From: Lachnospiraceae bacterium
GTDB taxonomy: Bacteria; Bacillota_A; Clostridia; Lachnospirales; Lachnospiraceae
DNA length: 15,924 nucleotides
Direction of reading: 5' to 3'
Assembly (NCBI GenBank): GCA_024699595.1
Contig: JAILPG010000292.1
Coordinates: 1-15,924 of the forward strand
Shown here piece by piece: positions 1 through 7,251 of the stretch. The notes under the pieces are model-generated. The model was given only the letters and a program-made list of their open reading frames with translations, searched no databases and was not told the DNA's origin. Positions within the stretch are counted from its first letter, which is position 1; the number at the start of each line of letters is the position of its first letter. The position numbers and the translations under genes were made by a program.

Positions 1-254
1 AAAAATAAAAGTGCGGCAAGCATTTTTTTAAATGAAAATCCGATATCAGTTACCAAAAGCAGATAGCCCGAGATCACATAGAGGGACAGGCCCACCGGAA
101 AAGCGGTAAGCATAAAAAGAGGGCTGTCCGTAAAAAAGTCAATGAGCATATTAACGGCAAGCCCTGCCGCAAACAGAAGGACTATCACCAGAAACTGCCT
201 TATGAAAAATCCGGGTGCAAGCCCCGATATCAGTCTGTCAGTCAAAAGCTGCAT
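1..254 (-). CDS. N-terminal part of a multi-helix membrane protein, cut by the window edge
   Basis: The first 84 codons of a gene that runs out of the window at position 1. The ATG at 252-254 lies inside the end of the preceding gene, a 17-base overlap in another frame, which suggests translational coupling; its Shine-Dalgarno is weak (GAGG about 12 bases upstream). The visible part is almost entirely hydrophobic, with likely membrane helices near residues 17-38, 46-69 and from about 76 onward, joined by short loops. I do not recognise the family from this fragment. Its place after a lipid-phosphate glycosyltransferase, a flippase and a protein with an external domain would suit a GT-C type transferase acting on the outer face, or a Wzy-like polymerase, which the rest of the window lacks. 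Both are guesses from context. The reading frame is open throughout, so a real partial gene is likely. Confidence 0.7.
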   Translation of the reverse strand, partial: MQLLTDRLISGLAPGFFIRQFLVIVLLFAAGLAVNMLIDFFTDSPLFMLTAFPVGLSLYVISGYLLLVTDIGFSFKKMLAALLF

Positions 255-960
255 TTCTTACACTGTCCTCGTAATACGCCTTAGTCATGATATAGATGTT
301 CTCCTCTTCCTTTTCATGAGAGGAATCCCACAGGATCACAAGCTCATCTGCATCCGCTATGTCTTCTCCCTTTCCGTCCTCTGAAGGATTGACAAATACG
401 GATATCTCTCCGAGATGATCATAATAGTACCACTGATACGTGAAATAATTGCCAAGCTCTTCCCAGAAATCGTTCATCATGAACGAATACCTGAACATAT
501 CGTTTGCGCTACCGAAACGCTCAAAATCCTCTTTGAGAAGAGAATCGTTAACCATAGTTTCGTTCATGGTCTCATCCTCGACAACCTCTGCCCCCGCAAA
601 TGCCGCATAGTTCTTCAGATTCGTTCCGTGATAATAAGCATACAGATAATCCTTTCCCTCTGCCTTGGCCTCATCTATCGTATAGGGATCGTTTTTTACA
701 TAAACGGTCCTGCCCTTAAGGATAAGCGGCAGAAGGCTGTCCGGATACTGGCCTTCACTTAAGAATTCCTTCTGGTAAAAGGTCTGTGAAACAGGTCTGT
801 AAAAAGGTACGATGTTTCCTATGAGCAGGCAGTCATAGACATATGAAAACAGGATCAGAACACCTGCATAAGCCATAAGTATCCGCATTCTGTATTCTTT
901 TTTTAGGATGAGCGCCATCACCGTTACCACAGTGATAAATACGGCAAATATCGTCTTCAA
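238..960 (-). CDS. Unrecognised two-helix membrane protein with a probable external domain
   Basis: A 240-residue protein of unknown family. Two hydrophobic segments (about residues 4-19 and 27-49) are separated by a basic stretch (KKEYRMR), so both ends may face the same side, with a soluble C-terminal domain of about 190 residues. That domain is acidic and rich in Tyr, Phe and Trp (for example NYFTYQWYYYDHLG at 171-184). The positive residues between the helices, if cytoplasmic, put the C-terminal domain outside; this is inference. The start is a TTG at 958-960 preceded by CCGGAGAAAAAGC, a good ribosome binding site, and 15 bases after the flippase stop. No in-frame ATG within the first helix has comparable support; ATG codons at residues 15 and 25 are alternatives. 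It overlaps the next gene by 17 bases. Position suggests a partner of the neighbouring flippase or of the downstream membrane protein. No catalytic motif is evident. Confidence 0.8.
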   Translation of the reverse strand: MKTIFAVFITVVTVMALILKKEYRMRILMAYAGVLILFSYVYDCLLIGNIVPFYRPVSQTFYQKEFLSEGQYPDSLLPLILKGRTVYVKNDPYTIDEAKAEGKDYLYAYYHGTNLKNYAAFAGAEVVEDETMNETMVNDSLLKEDFERFGSANDMFRYSFMMNDFWEELGNYFTYQWYYYDHLGEISVFVNPSEDGKGEDIADADELVILWDSSHEKEEENIYIMTKAYYEDSVRNAAFD

Positions 961-975
961 GCTTTTTCTCCGGGT

Positions 976-2442
976 TTATATCTGTTTTCCCTTATCTTTG
1001 TTTCTGTTCTTTATCATGGAAGTAACTGAGATCCAAAGGTCCTTTATCACACCCTTGTTTACCAGAGCATGTACCATAAATATCACCAATCCGACAAGTG
1101 CCGAAAGAATCTGGTCCTTTGTGACCGTCGCAAAGGCCGCATACCCCGTATAGAGGACCAGTGAGATTACAAGACCCTTAAGATCATAATCCACGGGATA
1201 GCACTTTTTGGAATAGTAAGTCCCAATGCAGAAATAAACGATATAGGTAATTCCTGTCGCGATCGCTGCACCTATTCCGAGATACCTCGGAACAAGAAGT
1301 GTATTTCCGACCAGGTTGCAGATTATGGCAGCTGCCGATGCATAATTAAAGTATTTAAGCTTTCCCGTAAACTTGACACCCTGCCCTGTCATCTCAAACA
1401 GGATGCTGAGTACCGGCATGAGTGAGAGAAACGGTATAACGCTTATGGCCTCTCTGTAATCCTCGCCAAGTATTAGGACAATGATCCCCCTGAAAATGGT
1501 AAGCAAGAATGCTACCGTCATGCTCAGAAACTGAACCTTGTCAAAAGTATCCTTAAAGAACCGTCTGCAGGTCTCTTCGGATTCATTTTCGTATTTTTTC
1601 ATGGCTATGGGGGACCAGAAGGCGACAAAGGTTATCTTTACGGTAAGAAGGATCGTCATTATCTGCATTGCCGACGAATAGACGCCTGTTTCCGAATATC
1701 CGTTAAATATCCTTATGGACCATTTATCCATGGAGGAAAGAAGCCATTCCATGAGAAGCATCGGTACAAAAGGTATCCCGTAGGATAGAAGCTCTTTCTG
1801 TGTCACCGGATGATCACTGTGCTTTTCCTTATGCTTTACAAAGAAATATCTTACAAAAAGTCCCGCAGTAACTATCACAAGCGGTAAAGTAAGTGCATAT
1901 AAGACCACCCGGAAATCCTTTCCGATGATCTTTACAAAGATCAGTATGAAGGCTATATACAACGCCTTTGAGAGGATATTGAGATTGGAATAGAGCTTTC
2001 CGTTCTGCTCCATCCTGATATTTAAAAACAGGAAACGTTCGAATACCGAAGTGACCGTATAGGCTATCACCAGAAGAGTGATGTCTAAAGAAGTCCTTCC
2101 GAAGAGAAAGGAATTAAAGAAATCCGAGAAGATCAGATATATCCCCGAGAGAACAAGGATCAGTATGAACGGATATTTCAGACACTGTAAAATAAGGGTC
2201 TTTCTGTCCACACCCTCTTTGTAGAAAAATCTGATGTATGACTGGTCAAGACCCAGAATGGCAAAAATATATATGATCGAAACAGCCGAGGTATACATTG
2301 CGGTCCTTCCGAACTCCTCGGTAGGCAATACCCTTGTTAAAAGGGGCAGGGATACAAATCCCAAAAGCAGGACCACAAAGTTTCCGTAAAAATACTCTAT
2401 AAAGCTGTTTAAAAGACCTTTATCCTTTTTCTCCCCTGTCAT
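976..2442 (-). CDS. Wzx-type polysaccharide flippase (second of two)
   Basis: A 488-residue integral membrane protein of the polysaccharide transporter (PST/Wzx) branch of the MOP superfamily, which moves polyprenol-linked sugars across the cytoplasmic membrane. The N-terminal region has the usual layout: a short charged tail, a first helix, then LTRVLPTEEFGRTAMYTS (about residues 35-52) leading into helix two. Twelve to fourteen hydrophobic segments follow over the full length, which is normal for the family. The ATG at 2440-2442 lies 23 bases inside the end of the GtrB-like gene, with GGAG upstream inside that gene, so the two are probably translated as a pair. It differs clearly in sequence from the other flippase at 12385-13854, so the two are not recent duplicates. 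It may carry the lipid-linked sugar made by its neighbour, a job usually done by the much smaller GtrA; that role is inferred from context only. Confidence 0.92.
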   Translation of the reverse strand: MTGEKKDKGLLNSFIEYFYGNFVVLLLGFVSLPLLTRVLPTEEFGRTAMYTSAVSIIYIFAILGLDQSYIRFFYKEGVDRKTLILQCLKYPFILILVLSGIYLIFSDFFNSFLFGRTSLDITLLVIAYTVTSVFERFLFLNIRMEQNGKLYSNLNILSKALYIAFILIFVKIIGKDFRVVLYALTLPLVIVTAGLFVRYFFVKHKEKHSDHPVTQKELLSYGIPFVPMLLMEWLLSSMDKWSIRIFNGYSETGVYSSAMQIMTILLTVKITFVAFWSPIAMKKYENESEETCRRFFKDTFDKVQFLSMTVAFLLTIFRGIIVLILGEDYREAISVIPFLSLMPVLSILFEMTGQGVKFTGKLKYFNYASAAAIICNLVGNTLLVPRYLGIGAAIATGITYIVYFCIGTYYSKKCYPVDYDLKGLVISLVLYTGYAAFATVTKDQILSALVGLVIFMVHALVNKGVIKDLWISVTSMIKNRNKDKGKQI

Positions 2443-3388
2443 CCTTCTTTTCTCCGGACTCCCGTCTTTCTCCGTTAACAGTGTCGATCAAAAACGGCGG
2501 CCTGTTCCTTGATGCATCAAGAGTCCTCCAGATATATTCTCCAAGGATCCCAAGCATCAGCATGATAATGCCTGCGGAAAAGAGCACCAGACACATAAGC
2601 GATGCCCATCCCGCTATCGGGGTACCTATGGCTACTCTTTCTATTATCACTCCTATGATCCAGATGAACGATATTATGGCAAACAGAAAACCCAGAAATG
2701 ACATGAATCTGACCGGAAAATAGGAAAAGCTCATCATCGAATCAACAACAAGCTTGAATTTCTTTGCAAAGGTCCATCTCGACTTTCCGATCTCCCTGTC
2801 CTTTCTGTGGAAATAGATGAGGTCGGGTCTGAAGCCTACCCAGAGTACCTGAAGCGTAAGGGATGAATTCTTCTCATCAAGCATCATGAGCACGTCTATT
2901 ACCTGTCTGTCTAAAAGATAGCAGTCAAAACCTCCTACAGGCATGTTTTTGTCTATGAACTTTCTCACTATCAGGTAATAGAGGTTTGCAAAGAACTTCT
3001 TTACCGCCGAATCGTCCCTTTCCTTCCTTACCGCTATGACAACCTTATTGCCCTTTTCCCAGCTCTCATACATCCGAAGTATAAGCTCGGAATCCTCCTG
3101 AAGGTCTGCCTGCTTGGTAACCGCGCAGTCACCGCTGCAGTGTGAAAGACCGGCAAGGATCGCGGAGTGCTCTCCGAAATTTCTCGAAAGCCTCACACAC
3201 TTGACGTTCTCGTCAAGGTCCCTTATCCGGTTCATCACTTCCCATGAATCATCCCCGGAACCATCGTCTACAAATACGATCTCATAGTCGGGAAGCTTAC
3301 CGAGTATCTTATCCCTCATGTCCTCGTATAAGAGCATGAGTGTATCGGCATTATAATATACGGGAACTATTATGGAAATCCTGCTCAT
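2420..3388 (-). CDS. GtrB/ArnC-like polyprenyl-phosphate glycosyltransferase (GT2)
   Basis: A 322-residue membrane-anchored GT2 enzyme of the DPM1/GtrB/ArnC type, which moves a sugar from a nucleotide onto undecaprenyl phosphate on the cytoplasmic face. The N-terminal GT-A domain has ISIIVPVYYNADTL (5-18), the VDDGSGDDSW loop (40-49), LSRNFGEHSAILAG (67-80) and QADLQEDSEL (93-102). The usual DADLQ has Gln at its first position here, while the second Asp is kept. GKSRWTFAKK (201-210) is the family's membrane-proximal motif. Two C-terminal helices lie near 229-252 and 260-284, followed by GEYIWRTLD and a charged tail. It overlaps the ketoisomerase gene by 4 bases (ATGA) and the flippase by 23. 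The adjacent ketoisomerase and aminotransferase suggest a 3-amino-3,6-dideoxyhexose as the donor sugar; that is inference, since sugar choice cannot be read from sequence here. Confidence 0.92.
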   Translation of the reverse strand: MSRISIIVPVYYNADTLMLLYEDMRDKILGKLPDYEIVFVDDGSGDDSWEVMNRIRDLDENVKCVRLSRNFGEHSAILAGLSHCSGDCAVTKQADLQEDSELILRMYESWEKGNKVVIAVRKERDDSAVKKFFANLYYLIVRKFIDKNMPVGGFDCYLLDRQVIDVLMMLDEKNSSLTLQVLWVGFRPDLIYFHRKDREIGKSRWTFAKKFKLVVDSMMSFSYFPVRFMSFLGFLFAIISFIWIIGVIIERVAIGTPIAGWASLMCLVLFSAGIIMLMLGILGEYIWRTLDASRNRPPFLIDTVNGERRESGEKKDDRGEKG

Positions 3389-3810
3389 CCGTTATCTCTC
3401 CCATTTACATATCCAAGGTATTCATCGTAATCCCTTATGTACTCGTTGCCGTCATAATGTTCGCTTGCAAGTACCAAAAGAACGGAATCCGGAGTAAAGT
3501 CATACATATCCTTCCAAAGCATAGGCGGAAGATACAGTCCCATTCTCGGCCTGTTAAGCTCCACGATGCTCTGCTGCCTCCCGTTGTCTATCTTAACCTT
3601 GCTGGCACCGGCTACATTAATGAGCACGAAATGCGTTCTTTTGTTGGCATGTCTCCCTCTTATCACGGTCGAATCACTGCCGTAGATATAGAATACCCTC
3701 TTTACGTCAAAGGGAACATCTATACCGCCGCATTCGGCAACCACGAGATTGCCTCTTTCGTCTCCGTATTCTCCGAATTCAATTATCCTGTACTGATCCT
3801 TTATATCCAT
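3385..3810 (-). CDS. FdtA/QdtA-type dTDP-4-keto-6-deoxyglucose 3,4-ketoisomerase (WxcM-like cupin)
   Basis: A 141-residue single-domain cupin, the usual length for sugar 3,4-ketoisomerases. These convert dTDP-4-keto-6-deoxyglucose to the 3-keto isomer, the substrate for a C3 aminotransferase. Visible family motifs are DERGNLVVAE (17-26), PFDVKRVFYIY (33-43), RGRHANK (51-57), FVLINVAGASKVKIDNG (61-77), MLWKDMYDF (97-105) and LVLASEHYDGNEYIRDYDEY (112-131). The signature is normally HAHK with two histidines; here it reads His54-Ala-Asn56-Lys, so the second histidine is replaced. In studied family members both histidines matter, so either this is a tolerated subfamily variant or activity is altered. 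The ATG at 3808-3810 follows GAGGTGATAA and lies 32 bases inside the aminotransferase gene; the end overlaps the GtrB-like gene by 4 bases. Whether the product is the gluco (Qui3N) or galacto (Fuc3N) isomer cannot be told by eye. Confidence 0.9.
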   Translation of the reverse strand: MDIKDQYRIIEFGEYGDERGNLVVAECGGIDVPFDVKRVFYIYGSDSTVIRGRHANKRTHFVLINVAGASKVKIDNGRQQSIVELNRPRMGLYLPPMLWKDMYDFTPDSVLLVLASEHYDGNEYIRDYDEYLGYVNGRDNG

Positions 3811-4888
3811 TTATCACCTCAATGACCTTATCCTGCTCTTCTCTGTACATACCGTTATACATAGGGATCGAGAGCACCTCATCGGCAAATCTTTCCGTTA
3901 CCGGCAGACTCCCTCTCTTTAATCCAAGATACCCGTAAGCCTCTGAAAGATGGGGCGGGATCGGGTAATGGATGATCGAGCCTATCCCGTTTTCCGTTAG
4001 ATATCCGATAAATCTCTCTCTGTCCTTAAGCCTGATCACATACTGATGATATATGTGATCGCAGCCTTTTCTTACCTTGGGAAGGATAAGGCAGGGATTA
4101 TCAAGCTCCCTATCATACCTTTCTGCTATCTCTTTTTTCTCGGCATTAAGTTCTTCAGCATGAGAAAGCCTTACTCTCAGAAGCCCTGCCTGCAGCTCGT
4201 CAAGCCTTGAATTCATGCCTACGGTCTTATTATAATATCTCTTCTCGCTCCCGTAGTTTCTGAGCATCTTTATCTCTCTGGAAAGGGACTCATCATCGCA
4301 TACAACTGCCCCTGCGTCACCGAAGGCACCGATGTTTTTTGAAGGGTAAAAAGAAAAGCATCCGATATCGCCAAAGGTCCCCGTCATTTTTCCTTCAAAG
4401 CATGAGCCATGAGACTGGGCGCAGTCCTCCACGAGCTTAAGCGAGTGTTTTTTACAGATCTCAGTTATCCTGCCCATGTCGGATGCCTGGCCGTAGAGAT
4501 GTACGACAAGAACCGCCTTTGTCCTTTCGGTGATCTTTTCCTCTATCCTGTCCGGATCAATGTTATAGTATTCATCCGGCTCGACAAATACAGGGGTCGC
4601 TCCGTTTATTGTAATACCCATCACGCTTGCTATATAGGTATTGCCCTGTACTATGACCTCATCACCTTTTCCTATCTTAAGAGCCCTGAAAGCAAGGATA
4701 AGCGCATCGAGCCCGCTTGCAAGCCCGACGCAGTACTTTGCACCGGTGTATTCGGCAAAGCTTTCCTCAAAAGAGGAAACCTCTTTTCCGAGAATATACC
4801 ATCCCGATCTTAATACCTCTATTGCCTTATCTTCAAATTCCTTCTGGTATTTAAAAAAACCCCTGTCCAGTCTGTTAGCCTGTATCAC
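3779..4888 (-). CDS. DegT/DnrJ/EryC1-family sugar aminotransferase, probably C3-specific (FdtB/QdtB-like)
   Basis: A 369-residue PLP-dependent nucleotide-sugar aminotransferase of normal family length. It probably places an amino group from glutamate on the 3-keto sugar made by the adjacent ketoisomerase, giving a dTDP-3-amino-3,6-dideoxyhexose. Diagnostic parts are SGWYILGKEVSSFEESFAEY (28-47), GLASGLDALILA (55-66), EDCAQSHG with Asp155 expected to contact the PLP pyridine nitrogen (154-161), FSFYPSKNIGAFGDAGAVV with Lys184 as the Schiff-base lysine (178-196), and GMNSRLDELQAGLL in the C-terminal half. The start is a GTG (4886-4888) overlapping the upstream TGA as GTGA, with GAGGTG eight bases before it. 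The product assignment rests on the neighbouring ketoisomerase. No N-acyltransferase follows (FdtC/QdtC-like), so the amine may stay free or be acylated by an enzyme encoded elsewhere. Confidence 0.93.
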   Translation of the reverse strand: MIQANRLDRGFFKYQKEFEDKAIEVLRSGWYILGKEVSSFEESFAEYTGAKYCVGLASGLDALILAFRALKIGKGDEVIVQGNTYIASVMGITINGATPVFVEPDEYYNIDPDRIEEKITERTKAVLVVHLYGQASDMGRITEICKKHSLKLVEDCAQSHGSCFEGKMTGTFGDIGCFSFYPSKNIGAFGDAGAVVCDDESLSREIKMLRNYGSEKRYYNKTVGMNSRLDELQAGLLRVRLSHAEELNAEKKEIAERYDRELDNPCLILPKVRKGCDHIYHQYVIRLKDRERFIGYLTENGIGSIIHYPIPPHLSEAYGYLGLKRGSLPVTERFADEVLSIPMYNGMYREEQDKVIEVINGYKGSVQDN

Positions 4889-6042
4889 CTTGAAAGCACC
4901 TCATCATACAGCCCGATATGCCGTTTTATATGAATATCCGGAGTAAAGTTTTCCCTGTATCTTTCATAAAAGAACTCCCGGTCTTTATCCAGTTCTCCTC
5001 TGTCATTATACAGTTTCTTGATACGCTCTGTAAATTTCGTCAGATCATCCTTTGTATACAGATTATCCTCTTTCCCTATCACTTCTGTCAAACCGCCGAC
5101 ACTTGTGGATACAACAGAGCACTTTCTGCTCATCGCTTCCACGGCTGCTTTTCCAAAGGATTCAAACATGGAAGACATCACAAAAACATCGACCAGATAA
5201 TAATAATCCGCCATATCTTCCTGTGACAGATCCTGCATGTAGATAAGACAGTCTTCCGATATGGCATCGGTTATTCCCTTTTTTATGCCGTTTACGATCT
5301 CAGTATCTTTATTCTCATATACGGAGATCACGAGAGCGACCTTAAAGGATATGCCTGCTTCCTTAAGCTTTTTTACAAGGACCGGCACAAGATCCCAGTC
5401 CTTTTCCTCTGATATCCTTCCTGCAAAGCCTATTACAAGATCGGATTCCGTTAGTCCCTTCTCTTTCCTTAACCTGTTTCTCTTATCCTCATCATAAGCG
5501 GAGAAGGCATTTCCTATCGTATTGTGTATCACTCTTATCTTTACCGGAAGCTCTTCTTTTTCCCATAACGATCTGTTAAAGGAAGTCGTGCATATCATTG
5601 CTGCGGCATGCTTTAAGATCCTTCTCATTAAGAATTTGGTGTGACTTCTGTAGCCGTAACAGAGTCCTCTGTCGGTATAGACAAAAGGAATATCCCTAAG
5701 CTTCTTCCTGCCTCTTATAAGACCGTAGGTCAAAAGTGATTCCGACATCGATACATGGACTATATCCGGCTTTTCCTCACATATCAGCCGGTAAAACGCT
5801 CTCATCCTTAATGCGAAATTTATGATCCTCTTTGGAAGCTTATCCTCCCTGTTTTCAAAGGAAGGATACGTAAGCACCTTAAAGGGATATCTGCTCTCAG
5901 AAGGCTTAAGAAGCTTCGGGCAGATAACTACGGGCTCATATTCGCTCCCCATGAGGCCTTCACAGAGGGTCTTTGTGGACACCTGTCCTCCGCCCGGAAG
6001 ATCTATCGGATATTCCATAAGAAATACTGTTTTTCTGCTCAT
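4885..6042 (-). CDS. GT4-family glycosyltransferase
   Basis: A 385-residue cytoplasmic GT-B fold retaining glycosyltransferase. The N-terminal acceptor domain starts with a strand and the loop LPGGGQVSTKTL (15-26), typical of GT4. The donor domain has VIGFAGRISEEKDWDLVPVL (203-222) and the E-x7-E signature at Glu294-Glu302 (MFESFGKAAVEAM), followed by VSTSVGGLTEVIG (311-323). The start ATG at 6040-6042 lies one base after the upstream stop, with AGGGA about nine bases before it. The stop overlaps the aminotransferase start by 4 bases. It probably adds one residue to the lipid-linked repeat unit, but donor and acceptor cannot be inferred. It is the last of four adjacent transferase and initiation genes and directly precedes the amino-sugar genes, so it may instead use the amino sugar. 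Confidence 0.93.
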   Translation of the reverse strand: MSRKTVFLMEYPIDLPGGGQVSTKTLCEGLMGSEYEPVVICPKLLKPSESRYPFKVLTYPSFENREDKLPKRIINFALRMRAFYRLICEEKPDIVHVSMSESLLTYGLIRGRKKLRDIPFVYTDRGLCYGYRSHTKFLMRRILKHAAAMICTTSFNRSLWEKEELPVKIRVIHNTIGNAFSAYDEDKRNRLRKEKGLTESDLVIGFAGRISEEKDWDLVPVLVKKLKEAGISFKVALVISVYENKDTEIVNGIKKGITDAISEDCLIYMQDLSQEDMADYYYLVDVFVMSSMFESFGKAAVEAMSRKCSVVSTSVGGLTEVIGKEDNLYTKDDLTKFTERIKKLYNDRGELDKDREFFYERYRENFTPDIHIKRHIGLYDEVLSR

Positions 6043-6043
6043 C

Positions 6044-7249
6044 TCATCTGTCCCTGTACCAGTTATTCCTAAGCTCTCCCGCCTTACTGCAGGGGCCCTC
6101 TTTTATTGAGCTCTCACGCCCGTTTAACAGATCTTCGCAGAGGGTAAGCACATTTCTTGCCGCAACGGACGGGTTCCAGGTCTTTTCCATCTGTCTGTAC
6201 GCATTTTCCGAAAGCTCCCATATCTTCTCCGGATCACGAAGCAGCTTTTCAGTCTGTCTCTCAAGGCTTTTTTCACTGCCGCTTTCGAAAATAAGACCCG
6301 TTTTTTCATGGGTGACCAAATACGGTGCCGCACCGGGTGCATGTGAGACCACGGTCGCGCATCCGGCATTTAACGCCTCGTATATTACTGATCCCCAGCC
6401 TTCCCAGAAGTTGCTGGTCATCAGATATATCTTATTATCCGCCATGACCTCAAGGGTCTCATCGGGCGAGAGGAAATCACGAAAAACGGTGATATCCGAC
6501 AGCCCGAGCTTTTGTGCAAGTCTCTGTACGTTTTCCCTTTCCGGGCCCTCTCCCACCATGGTAAGCCTGAAATCAAAGCCTTTTTTCCTGAGGGCTGAAA
6601 GAGCCTTTATCACAAGATCGGGACGCTTAAGCTTTAACATCCTGCCAGCCCAGAGGATGGTTATGATGTTTTCATCTCCGTATGTGTTAAGGGCATAAGC
6701 CTGTTTTCTTTCCTTAAGCTTTTCCGGATCGTGATCGATGTGCTTTGGGAAATAACCGAACCTGTAACACTTGCCCGGGTAGCTTCCAAACATCTTTTTA
6801 TAATCCATTGCGGTATAGGCACTTGCCGCAAGGATATAGATCTTTTTGTTTCTGTTTCGCACGTGCAGGTGCAGGTATTTCTTTGTAAGTCTCGGGATAA
6901 AGAACTTGATAAAGCCCTCCTTAAGAGGTCTTTCCGAATATCTGAAGATGATACTGTCCCGTTTAAGTCTCTCTTCTATGAATCTCTCGGGAGCCGTTCC
7001 CATGACGACAAGGTCGCTTGTCAGCGAAAGTTCCATAGCCTTTTTATCATTTGCGGGATCCTCATAGGTCTTTAGAACGTATGAGGGTATCTCTTCTTTT
7101 CCCCAGCCCATCTGAGCCCTGAAGCCTTCCACGGGCTCTGTTTCCACAAAGGTAAAACCGTCACCGAGGATCTTATACCACTCATCGCAGAGAGCCTTCT
7201 GATGATGATTGAAATAATTAGAATAAAAAGTCAGTGTCTTTATTGCCAT
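6044..7249 (-). CDS. GT4-family glycosyltransferase
   Basis: A 401-residue GT-B glycosyltransferase of the GT4 type found in capsule and exopolysaccharide loci. The N-terminal half opens with KTLTFYSNYFNHHQKALCDE (4-23), a form I associate with the branch whose first domain recognises lipid-linked acceptors. The donor domain has ILWAGRMLKLKRPDLVIKAL (198-217), LTMVGEGPERENVQ (229-242) and the E-x7-E pair Glu283-Glu291 (FWEGWGSVIYEALNAG), then VSHAPGAAPYLV (301-312). The ATG at 7247-7249 comes 2 bases after the upstream stop; its ribosome binding site is weak (AGG about 8 bases upstream), so it may depend on translation of the preceding gene. The C-terminal 20 residues are basic and look like an unstructured tail. 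Sugar specificity is unknown. Confidence 0.92.
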   Translation of the reverse strand: MAIKTLTFYSNYFNHHQKALCDEWYKILGDGFTFVETEPVEGFRAQMGWGKEEIPSYVLKTYEDPANDKKAMELSLTSDLVVMGTAPERFIEERLKRDSIIFRYSERPLKEGFIKFFIPRLTKKYLHLHVRNRNKKIYILAASAYTAMDYKKMFGSYPGKCYRFGYFPKHIDHDPEKLKERKQAYALNTYGDENIITILWAGRMLKLKRPDLVIKALSALRKKGFDFRLTMVGEGPERENVQRLAQKLGLSDITVFRDFLSPDETLEVMADNKIYLMTSNFWEGWGSVIYEALNAGCATVVSHAPGAAPYLVTHEKTGLIFESGSEKSLERQTEKLLRDPEKIWELSENAYRQMEKTWNPSVAARNVLTLCEDLLNGRESSIKEGPCSKAGELRNNWYRDR

Positions 7250-7251
7250 GA

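Noticed and set aside
2995..3120. Loss of the first Asp of the DADLQ motif in the GtrB-like enzyme as a sign of inactivity
   Set aside because: The second Asp and the LQ are kept, the first position varies in this family, and the rest of the protein is intact.
4853..4859. Seven-base homopolymer near the 5' end of the aminotransferase, considered as a phase-variation or frameshift site
   Set aside because: Too short to suggest slipped-strand switching, it encodes an ordinary Gly-Phe-Phe-Lys stretch, and the gene is intact.
6124..6369. Minus-strand open frame inside the GT4 gene at 6044-7249 (and a similar one at 14507-14752 inside the synthase)
   Set aside because: Arginine- and serine-rich out-of-frame reading of a gene with clear protein motifs; no independent support.
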